Both the position numbers and the translations under genes were made by a program. A DNA stretch of 5,103 nucleotides from Promethearchaeia archaeon. Its GTDB lineage: Archaea > Asgardarchaeota > Lokiarchaeia > Sigyniarchaeales > SOKP01. The notes below the pieces were generated by a model, which saw only the letters and a list, made by a program, of their open reading frames with translations, was not told the DNA's origin and did no database searches. Numbering within the stretch: position 1 is the stretch's first letter; each line of letters starts with the position of its first letter. Below, in pieces: positions 1-5,103 of this stretch. The stretch is taken from positions 1-5,103 of the forward strand of contig JAHQWX010000177.1 in NCBI GenBank assembly GCA_029856375.1. The letters run 5' to 3'.

Positions 1-1
1 C

Positions 2-844
2 ACTGTTTCTGGTAGAGAATTATCAGGAATTAAAAAAAAATTTACTCAATCCGGTACAGAAGCGGGAAACCTTGCTAAAATGGCTGTTGGAGGAAAACAA
101 GGAAAACCGGGTACCTACGACCTAATTATGAGTCCCACCGTCGGGGCTAATGTATTAGAGTTCGTGCCGATTGGTGCTAATCCTATTTTCTTAATTGGTA
201 GAATGAGCTGTCTTCGAAAAAAAATGAATCAACAGGTCGCACCAGAGATTTTAACTATTAACGATAACGCCCTCATTCCCGAAGGTCTCAATAGCAGGCC
301 ATTTGATTTTGAAGGAACGCCATCTCGCGTAACTCCATTAATAAAAAATGGCGTTTTTCTTGGAATGATTCACAACACTTCGACAGCGAAAATCTGGAAG
401 TTATTGAAACTTAAATTCAGAACAAAAACTACTGGAAATTCTTATCTTGGTGCAGTTATCGGAGAAGATTTCGGGCCTAAACTTTTAGCGCCAATTCCTT
501 CGAACTTTGTTTACGAACCGGGAAACTATTCGTTTGACGAGATTGTAGCTGAATCAAAGAAGCCTACAATTTATTTAACGAGTAATTGGTATACGAGATT
601 TACCAACTATGTCGAAGGGAACTTCAGCACAATTCCAAGAGATGGTATTTTTCTCATCGAAAACGGCGAAATAAAAAGACCGCTAAGAAAAATCAGGCTA
701 ACTGACGACCTCCCGGGAATGCTCAAACGAATTTCGGCAATCGGTAAAGATGTTAAACAAATAAAATGGTGGGAAGTTCAATTTCCAACGTTTATCCCAA
801 CAATAAAAGTCTCAGATTGTAAATTCACTGCTGCAACTGAATGA
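2..844 (+). CDS. TldD/PmbA family protein, TldE-like subunit, C-terminal part (5' end off window)
   Basis: The reading frame is open from base 2, so the Met codon at 80 is internal and the gene starts outside the window; 280 codons remain of a family usually about 430-460 long. The C-terminal TldD/PmbA domain shows in SRPFDFEGTPSR (visible residues 98-109), then LIKNGVFLGMIHNTSTA, the TTGN turn (143-146), EPGNYSFDEIV (172-182), the WYTRFTNYVEGNFS stretch (196-209) and FLIENGEI before a short final beta region. Known TldD-TldE complexes are metalloproteases: TldD carries an HExxxH metal site and TldE/PmbA does not. At the matching place here (visible residues 45-67, VGANVLEFVPIGAN) no HExxxH is seen, so this is probably the non-catalytic TldE/PmbA-like partner. 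Archaea often keep the two genes side by side, so a tldD gene may lie just upstream. The missing N-terminal part cannot be judged. The family call is firm; the subunit call is inferred. Confidence 0.88.
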   Translation, partial: TVSGRELSGIKKKFTQSGTEAGNLAKMAVGGKQGKPGTYDLIMSPTVGANVLEFVPIGANPIFLIGRMSCLRKKMNQQVAPEILTINDNALIPEGLNSRPFDFEGTPSRVTPLIKNGVFLGMIHNTSTAKIWKLLKLKFRTKTTGNSYLGAVIGEDFGPKLLAPIPSNFVYEPGNYSFDEIVAESKKPTIYLTSNWYTRFTNYVEGNFSTIPRDGIFLIENGEIKRPLRKIRLTDDLPGMLKRISAIGKDVKQIKWWEVQFPTFIPTIKVSDCKFTAATE

Positions 845-855
845 ATAAATTAATA

Positions 856-867
856 TTGTTTTTATTT
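856..867 (+). terminator. T-tract, possible terminator of the TldE-like gene
   Basis: A T-rich tract (five T at 859-863, three more at 865-867) starts 12 bases after the stop codon of the upstream gene and overlaps the 3' end of the converging glycosidase gene. Archaeal RNA polymerase can stop at U-tracts without a hairpin, so this may end the + strand transcript. The tract is short and the region is AT-rich, so it could be chance. Confidence 0.3.
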
Positions 868-2349
868 AACTTTTACTACCTCAAATATATGACTATTCCA
901 GGGTGCTAAACCTATAAATAATCCGAAATTGGAAAGATTCTCGCCATTATATGTGTAGCTTTTATCGTTTAATACATCGTTAAAAATCCAATCGTCAGAA
1001 CCGAATTCAATATCGCTAATAACGACGTGTCCTTGAGCAGGATTAGCACTGAAATTAACCACTATAAGTTGGCGCCGCTCGGTTGTCCACCATTGATAAG
1101 CAATTAAATTCTTGTAAGAATCGTTTCCAACCGATTTCACTTCGCAGAGCCTCCACTTTCCACTTTTCAATTCTTTTGCTGGCGCAACCTCGAGAAGCTT
1201 TCTATAGAAGATTAAAAGCCCCGGATTATCGTGTTCGATAGTTCTTCTTCCTAATTGGACGGGTAATTTAATCATGTAACCCGTCAATTGACCTTCGTGG
1301 AGAAGTCCAGCGCCTGGCAGGGTTAGCGTAAGAAGTGCCCCTGCGCGACTTTTCCAATCCCCAAACACTTCTCCCGCTCTTTTTTCGTCGTGATTTTCGA
1401 TAAATCGTAACAACTTAATCTGATAAAGCCAATCAGCTTGTAAGTGCGCGCGAATGCTCTCAGCGTTCTCGTATAACATCCGGTCATAGAGCGTCTTATC
1501 GTAACAAAAATTAAATCCCTGCTTCTGCAATTCCCATTCCATGTCCCAATACACTTCGGCGATAAATAGAAATTCAGGATATTTCGCTCTTACTTTTGAT
1601 ATCACCTCAACCCAAAACTCATTCGTCGGAGGCGTCCCTGCTCTATCTCCCCAAGTTTTCTTAAAAACTTCGTTGGTAACAAGCATGGCCATGTCGCAAC
1701 GAGCGCCATCGCACATTTCTGCGATATTAAGTAGAGTGTTTACCGCCTTCTCTCTGGCGTTAGATGAAAAAGCGTTAATCTGGACGGTATCCGTCCACGG
1801 GAGAAAATATGGATCGCGACCGTGAGCGAATATCGAATTCCCAACCTTAAAAAAATTGTCTGGAGCATTTTTTAAATCTGCTTCCGTTCCTCGAATAAAG
1901 ACATCCGAAGTTTCTAAAGTCCAAAGATGGTCAACAGCAACATGATTTGGAACATAATCTAAAATTAAGCGAACATCGCGCTTTAATAATTGCCTTCGGA
2001 ACTCCCGAAGACCCTCTCTCCCACCTATATTGTTATCTACATGATAATAAAAGACCGAATATGGCGACCCAATTACATCATCCTGCGAATAAACTCCTAA
2101 AGCGTTTTCGTATTCGATTTGCAAGTCCGGATGATCGGTTGCGATCTCTTTACTTTTCAGGCTCCTTTCCCATACCCCCATAAGCCACATCGCGTCAAAG
2201 AGTTTTAATTCTTCGTTAAATATTTCCTTTGGAACATTTGCGAGAGTAATTTTTTCGTTATATCTGCTCGAAAGATATTGAAGCCATGGCCAAGTGTTTA
2301 TTTCATAAATTTTGGGGTGTTCGAACCATTTAATTTCTTCCATACTCAT
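862..2349 (-). CDS. GH13 alpha-amylase-family glycoside hydrolase, cytoplasmic
   Basis: This is a retaining alpha-glucan-acting enzyme of glycoside hydrolase family 13. Residue numbers count from the longer TTG-started frame at 2364; subtract 5 for the ATG start chosen here. All four family regions are present: DYVPNH (136-141), GARCDMAM (220-227, nucleophile D224 with R222), the acid/base E270 in IAEVYW, and FIENHD (321-326, transition-state D326). A (beta/alpha)8 barrel with a small domain B (about 145-195, containing HGRDPYFLPW) is followed by a C-terminal beta domain from about residue 400. There is no signal peptide or membrane segment, so it should act inside the cell on imported or stored oligosaccharides; the exact substrate is unknown. 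Start choice: the longest frame begins with TTG at 2364, but ATG at 2349 (MSMEEIKW) lies about 25 bases from a TATA-like box and suits a leaderless transcript; ATG at 2343 is also possible. The gene converges with the TldE-like gene and diverges from the transporter gene. Confidence 0.9.
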   Translation of the reverse strand: MSMEEIKWFEHPKIYEINTWPWLQYLSSRYNEKITLANVPKEIFNEELKLFDAMWLMGVWERSLKSKEIATDHPDLQIEYENALGVYSQDDVIGSPYSVFYYHVDNNIGGREGLREFRRQLLKRDVRLILDYVPNHVAVDHLWTLETSDVFIRGTEADLKNAPDNFFKVGNSIFAHGRDPYFLPWTDTVQINAFSSNAREKAVNTLLNIAEMCDGARCDMAMLVTNEVFKKTWGDRAGTPPTNEFWVEVISKVRAKYPEFLFIAEVYWDMEWELQKQGFNFCYDKTLYDRMLYENAESIRAHLQADWLYQIKLLRFIENHDEKRAGEVFGDWKSRAGALLTLTLPGAGLLHEGQLTGYMIKLPVQLGRRTIEHDNPGLLIFYRKLLEVAPAKELKSGKWRLCEVKSVGNDSYKNLIAYQWWTTERRQLIVVNFSANPAQGHVVISDIEFGSDDWIFNDVLNDKSYTYNGENLSNFGLFIGLAPWNSHIFEVVKVK

Positions 2350-2367
2350 AATTGAACCATGCAATAA

Positions 2368-2393
2368 TTTAAATATACTTTGAAATATTTAAA
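2368..2393. promoter_or_regulatory. Divergent promoter region with a 9-bp inverted repeat and TATA-like boxes
   Basis: The short gap between the glycosidase and the transporter holds TTTAAATAT (2368-2376) and its exact reverse complement ATATTTAAA (2385-2393), separated by 8 bases and spaced 17 bp centre to centre. The left arm read on the - strand is a good archaeal TATA box about 25 bases from the ATG at 2349. Read on the + strand, the same arm would put a start of transcription near 2397-2400, just ahead of the Shine-Dalgarno site of the transporter gene. The dyad could be two opposed TATA boxes, a regulator site, or both. Promoter function is inferred from position and sequence. Confidence 0.45.
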
Positions 2394-2406
2394 AATTCTT
2401 AAATCG

Positions 2407-2412
2407 AAAGGA
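2407..2412 (+). promoter_or_regulatory. Shine-Dalgarno site of the MFS gene
   Basis: The sequence AAAGGA at 2407-2412 sits about five bases before the ATG at 2417 and matches the purine-rich site complementary to the 3' end of 16S rRNA. It supports the start at 2417 over later Met codons, and shows that this gene is translated from a leadered mRNA, unlike the probable leaderless glycosidase. Confidence 0.55.
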
Positions 2413-2416
2413 ATAT

Positions 2417-3784
2417 ATGAATGCTGAAAAAGATACCCCACAATACGAGTTTAAATCCCACTATTTCTGGATTTTTTTATTTTTCTACTTGATTGAAGGA
2501 ATGCACCAAACATTATTGCCAATCGTATTGCCCGTTTATCTAGCGGATTTATTTGGGGGATACGATATTGCGTTATTTACAATCATTATATCTTCGGCTT
2601 CAATTCCATGGGCGCTAAAATTCTTAGTAGGAATAATAAACGATAAGTGGGATTCTAAAAGATTTGGACGGAGGTTTCCTTTCATCATTATTTTTGGATC
2701 GTGGTCGGGTATTTGGTGGATAATTATGGCCTTAACCTTACCTGCTGACGAATCTATCTATTTTTATTGTGTATTCACCACAATAATTAACAACATTGGT
2801 TTTGCCGTTGCTGACACTGCATTAGATGGATTAATCTTAGATGTTACCCCCAAGGACAAATTAGGGAAAGTACAAGGCTATACTTGGACCTTTCTATTAC
2901 TAGGAGGAGGAGTGGCAGGCGTGTTATTCTTTTTATTATATGGATTTTTATTCACTACCACTCTTCCGGTAATGTTCATAATAATAGGAATTTCGTCATT
3001 CGTTTGTTGTATTTTTCCTTTTTTTGTTAAGGAGTCAAAAATAGAAAAAGATGTTGATATTTTCAATGATTTCAAGTTTCTCATTACAAAGCGCAAAAAC
3101 TGGATAATGTTCTCGTATAGTTTTGTAGATAGAATTTCCGAAGTTATTATTTTTCAGATTTACGCGTATCTGATTTTAGTAAGTATGGGATTAATAGGAG
3201 TTGAAAAAGCAATTTTAAGTTTAATAGCAGGGCAAAGCATTGATTTATTCATCTGGTATGTTATATTTCTCGGGTCGAACGGGATTGGAACGATTATTGG
3301 GTCCATTATTACATCAAAAATCGCAGATAAAAGCAGAAAGAAAGCCGTATATTTCTCCTACATTTTTTATATTCCTTTCTGCATCGTATGCAATTGGTTT
3401 ATTGGGATGATTTTAGGAATTTCTGGAGAAATCATATTCGGTATTGCATTTGGAGCCATTACCGTATCTGGACAAACAATTAGAGGAGATTATACGAGGA
3501 GAAACTTTCCGGATTTGAAAAGTACTTATTACGCGCTTTTAATTTCGTTTTCAAATTTAGGTTTAGCGTTCTCTGGTTTCTTATCAGCAGGTCTGATATC
3601 TTGGTTCGCAACCTTTACCACTGACTTCTATTTAATGCACTTTCTCTTGACTATAGCGTGTGCAATAATCTTAACATTGAGCTTTTTAATTTTCCTTTTG
3701 ATTGATCCAAAAGATTACGAATTTGAGAGTCGCTTAGAACTCGTTAGCGATGAAAGCACAACGCAAACTGATAAAATAGCTTAA
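2417..3784 (+). CDS. MFS transporter, 12 membrane helices, AmpG/SLC33-like or sugar-type
   Basis: This is an integral membrane carrier of the major facilitator superfamily, of usual length (455 aa). Twelve hydrophobic segments can be placed at roughly 15-40, 50-72, 87-107, 112-138, 155-178, 183-203, 230-258, 276-300, 310-330, 331-353, 370-398 and 403-429, with a charged central loop (204-228) between the two six-helix halves. The loop 2-3 signature is GIINDKWDSKRFGRR (72-86), and its repeat in the second half is SKIADKSRKKAV (300-311). The stretch DTALDGLILDVTPKDKLGKVQG (133-154) in the helix 4-5 region recalls AmpG, SLC33 and related carriers, which move amino sugars, sugars or acyl compounds; the substrate here cannot be named. 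The divergent GH13 gene suggests a carbohydrate or glycoconjugate. A good Shine-Dalgarno site supports the start. The next gene begins ten bases after the stop, so the two are probably co-transcribed. The superfamily is secure; the specificity is inference. Confidence 0.88.
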   Translation: MNAEKDTPQYEFKSHYFWIFLFFYLIEGMHQTLLPIVLPVYLADLFGGYDIALFTIIISSASIPWALKFLVGIINDKWDSKRFGRRFPFIIIFGSWSGIWWIIMALTLPADESIYFYCVFTTIINNIGFAVADTALDGLILDVTPKDKLGKVQGYTWTFLLLGGGVAGVLFFLLYGFLFTTTLPVMFIIIGISSFVCCIFPFFVKESKIEKDVDIFNDFKFLITKRKNWIMFSYSFVDRISEVIIFQIYAYLILVSMGLIGVEKAILSLIAGQSIDLFIWYVIFLGSNGIGTIIGSIITSKIADKSRKKAVYFSYIFYIPFCIVCNWFIGMILGISGEIIFGIAFGAITVSGQTIRGDYTRRNFPDLKSTYYALLISFSNLGLAFSGFLSAGLISWFATFTTDFYLMHFLLTIACAIILTLSFLIFLLIDPKDYEFESRLELVSDESTTQTDKIA

Positions 3785-3794
3785 AATAATTAGC

Positions 3795-4787
3795 ATGAAA
3801 TTAAAAGGCTTTGACATTAATGTTGTAATACTACTAATAATAGTCGTCTTAAGCGTTATTATTTTAATCTTACCGCTTGATATTTTGGAGTTTTTATCAC
3901 TAGAAGTTGTTGGAGAACCTCCTATTAACGGTCGGACTTGGCTCGAAGGCGTCGCAGAATTGGGGGGCGAACTCTCAATGAGGATGATTGCAATATTGGG
4001 TTTAATTATCGTTGCATTTGTCGTTCCTTATATAGTTAAAATCGAAAAGGAATCACTAAAAACCAGAGATGTTAGCAAGGGTGAAATAATCACATTTCTT
4101 ACATCTACAATATTTTTTTTCGTAATAAATTTTTTAATTGGCTACAACTGGTGGGACCCAGACGCGTTTTTGGGCATGGGACCGTTGTTCTTTCCATCTA
4201 TAATTAGTCTTGTTATTTTAGGTATAATTCCCGAAGTGTATCGCAAAATTTTCAAGTTTGAAAGGGCTGATTTTGCAGAATCTGCCAAAAGATTAAAATC
4301 GATTTCGATTTATATGATATTGATTGCGCTCGGTTACGGGGCAATTTCAGCAATTTGGCACTGCTGCTCGTTTTTTGAACCGAAAATGTATTTCTTTTTC
4401 TTTGTAATCAAAGGTGTTCAACTATGGGGAATGTGTAGTTTTTTCTTTAAGTGGGGTCTTAAGATGATGCTAAATGCCACCAAAGAATGGGCAGCATATT
4501 TAATTATTTCAATACTTTTTGGATTTTGCTACCCGTGGCATACTCTTGGATTTGCTTTTACTTTTACCATTTTTGGCTGCGCAATTTGCTATATAACGAG
4601 AAAAATGGATTCTTATTTTGGCGGTTTAATCTTGTTTTATTTCGCGTATATTTTCCACGCGGGGCTCCCCTGGCATGGTCCAGTTATTACCTTTGCGCTA
4701 ATTTATCCTCTTTTATTAGCAATTGCAAGTATTTTGGCTTTCTTCAATTTAAAACCGATTTTAAATTTAAATCGTAATAAAGTATAA
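3795..4787 (+). CDS. Multi-pass membrane protein, possibly a degenerate CPBP (Abi)-type protein
   Basis: A 330-residue membrane protein with about eight or nine hydrophobic segments (near 10-28, 62-82, 97-116, 129-147, 170-188, 197-218, 232-267, 274-288 and 296-316) and a basic C-terminus. I do not recognise it with certainty. Its C-terminal half resembles the CPBP/Abi intramembrane protease core: AYLIISILFGFCYPWH (234-249) fits the motif 2 helix ending in His, and GGLILFYFAYIFHAG (276-290) fits the motif 3 helix with H288, 39 residues later as in that family. The EExxxR motif expected about 40 residues before H249 is absent: QLWGMC (209-214) stands there. It may be an inactive relative or only share the layout. 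The triplet PWH occurs twice (247-249 and 292-294), and H189 lies in a WHCC cluster. It follows the MFS gene by ten bases with no clear Shine-Dalgarno site, so it is probably the second gene of that operon. Confidence 0.75.
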   Translation: MKLKGFDINVVILLIIVVLSVIILILPLDILEFLSLEVVGEPPINGRTWLEGVAELGGELSMRMIAILGLIIVAFVVPYIVKIEKESLKTRDVSKGEIITFLTSTIFFFVINFLIGYNWWDPDAFLGMGPLFFPSIISLVILGIIPEVYRKIFKFERADFAESAKRLKSISIYMILIALGYGAISAIWHCCSFFEPKMYFFFFVIKGVQLWGMCSFFFKWGLKMMLNATKEWAAYLIISILFGFCYPWHTLGFAFTFTIFGCAICYITRKMDSYFGGLILFYFAYIFHAGLPWHGPVITFALIYPLLLAIASILAFFNLKPILNLNRNKV

Positions 4788-4792
4788 GCATA

Positions 4793-4802
4793 AATTTTTT
4801 TT
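4793..4802 (+). terminator. U-tract terminator of the transporter operon
   Basis: Eight T in a row (4795-4802) begin eight bases after the stop codon of the membrane protein gene, with a second T5 at 4811-4815. There is no stable GC-rich hairpin before it. This is the usual form of an archaeal intrinsic terminator and separates the transporter operon from the ribosomal protein gene. Confidence 0.5.
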
Positions 4803-4818
4803 ACAATGCATTTTTAGA

Positions 4819-4837
4819 TTAAATATCACTATAAAAT
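4819..4837 (+). promoter_or_regulatory. Candidate TATA boxes for the L7Ae gene
   Basis: Two TATA-like sequences lie between the terminator and the L7Ae gene: TTAAATAT (4819-4826) and TATAAAAT (4830-4837). With the usual 25-base distance they would start transcription near 4847 or near 4859, giving a leader of about 40-50 bases. The second is closer to consensus. The choice matters because only a start at or before about 4850 would keep the whole kink-turn-like fold in the mRNA. Confidence 0.45.
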
Positions 4838-4841
4838 ACCA

Positions 4842-4887
4842 AAATCTGTGATTAATGAAAATATAGAAATATATTTGAAAGAGGTTT
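4842..4887 (+). promoter_or_regulatory. Possible kink-turn in the L7Ae leader (candidate autoregulatory site)
   Basis: A hairpin with stem 4859-4864/4871-4876 (six A-U pairs, six-base loop) is bordered on the 5' side by TGA (4856-4858) and on the 3' side by GA (4877-4878). This is the arrangement of a kink-turn: a three-base bulge (4854-4856), tandem G-A pairs (G4857 with A4878, A4858 with G4877), then the second helix. Beyond it are two U-A pairs (4852-4853 with 4879-4880), a small internal loop and a further six-pair helix (4842-4847 with 4882-4887, one G-U). That outer helix includes part of the Shine-Dalgarno sequence. L7Ae proteins bind kink-turns, and self-regulation through a leader kink-turn has been reported for archaeal L7Ae. 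The helices are weak and AT-rich, so chance is a real alternative. Confidence 0.3.
4880..4885 (+). promoter_or_regulatory. Shine-Dalgarno site of the L7Ae gene
   Basis: The sequence AGAGGT at 4880-4885 matches the anti-Shine-Dalgarno end of 16S rRNA. It lies 11 bases before the ATG at 4897, which is slightly long; the gap is almost all A and T and ends in a run of eight A that includes the first base of the start codon. It supports this start, which also matches the usual N-terminus of the family. Confidence 0.55.
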
Positions 4888-4896
4888 ATAAAAAAA

Positions 4897-5103
4897 ATGT
4901 CTTACGTAAACATAAAAGTGCCGGACGCGCTTAAAAAGAAAGTAATTGATCTTCTTAAGAGAATTATCGATACTCCTGACACGAAAATTAAGAAAGGAAT
5001 GAACGAGGTCACGAAAGCGATTGAGCGAGGGATTGCGAAACTGGTTGTGATTGCTGAAGATGTCGATCCTCCAGAAGTTGTGTTTCACCTTCCAATGTTA
5101 GCT
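4897..5103 (+). CDS. rpl7ae: Ribosomal protein L7Ae (eL8), N-terminal part (3' end off window)
   Basis: The first 69 codons of a protein normally about 120-125 residues long; the frame runs off the right edge. It matches archaeal L7Ae: the RNA-binding stretch [15 protein letters not shown] (31-45) contains the NExTKA core that contacts the tandem G-A pairs of kink-turns, followed by [22 protein letters not shown] (47-68). The position after KKG, often Thr or Ala, is Met here. In archaea L7Ae is a large ribosomal subunit protein and also a core part of box C/D and H/ACA guide RNPs and of RNase P. It has its own promoter region and a Shine-Dalgarno site, apart from the transporter operon. In many archaea genes for S28e, L24e and nucleoside diphosphate kinase follow, but that lies outside the window. 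This is the strongest sign that the organism is an archaeon. Confidence 0.96.
   Translation, partial: MSYVNIKVPDALKKKVIDLLKRIIDTPDTKIKKGMNEVTKAIERGIAKLVVIAEDVDPPEVVFHLPMLA

Noticed and set aside
32..40. A run of nine A (and eight A at 217-224) in the TldE-like gene as a possible frameshift site
   Set aside because: The reading frame continues correctly across both runs, and such runs are common in AT-rich genes; nothing indicates programmed slippage.
1541..2183. Two open frames on the + strand (1541-1825 and 1947-2183) inside the glycosidase gene
   Set aside because: They lie opposite a GH13 gene with all catalytic motifs intact, and their products show no recognisable domain.
862..2364. 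Higher GC in the glycosidase than in the two membrane protein genes as a sign of recent transfer
   Set aside because: Sampled stretches of the TldE-like gene look similar in GC, and the low GC of the membrane genes follows from their many Phe, Ile and Leu codons.
2878..3096. An open frame on the - strand within the transporter gene
   Set aside because: Low-complexity product antisense to a clear 12-helix carrier; no start signals.
4487..4777. A second + strand frame of 96 codons inside the membrane protein gene
   Set aside because: It is hydrophobic and rich in aromatics only because it is the shifted reading of a membrane protein gene; the main frame holds the conserved-looking histidine motifs.
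4852..5088. A - strand frame opposite the L7Ae gene
   Set aside because: It is antisense to a definite L7Ae coding region and its leader, and its product has no family signature.

Overview
The window comes from an AT-rich archaeon. The clearest evidence is the gene at the right edge, which encodes a typical archaeal L7Ae/eL8 ribosomal protein. The TldD/PmbA-type gene, the TATA-like boxes and the mix of leaderless-looking and Shine-Dalgarno starts agree with this. The general look, with many Ile, Lys and Phe codons, would suit an Asgard (Lokiarchaeia-like) genome, but that placement is an impression and not something the sequence proves.

Layout from left to right: (1) the 3' two thirds of a TldD/PmbA-family gene on the + strand, open at the left edge. 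(2) A complete cytoplasmic GH13 alpha-amylase-family glycosidase on the - strand, converging on the first gene with only 17 bases between stop codons. (3) A short, very AT-rich divergent promoter region holding a perfect 9-bp inverted repeat. (4) A 12-helix MFS transporter on the + strand. (5) Ten bases further on, a multi-pass membrane protein whose C-terminal half resembles the CPBP (Abi) intramembrane protease core without its glutamates. (6) A spacer with a U-tract terminator and a leader that can fold into a kink-turn-like RNA. (7) The 5' part of the L7Ae gene, cut by the right edge.

The glycosidase and the transporter-membrane protein pair face away from each other across one compact control region. 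They may form a small carbohydrate uptake and breakdown module, though the transporter's substrate cannot be read from the sequence. The TldD/PmbA gene and the L7Ae gene are probably separate transcription units. No mobile element, CRISPR array, tRNA or rRNA was seen. The most useful leads are the possible self-regulatory kink-turn ahead of L7Ae, the unusual CPBP-like membrane protein, and the dyad in the divergent promoter.
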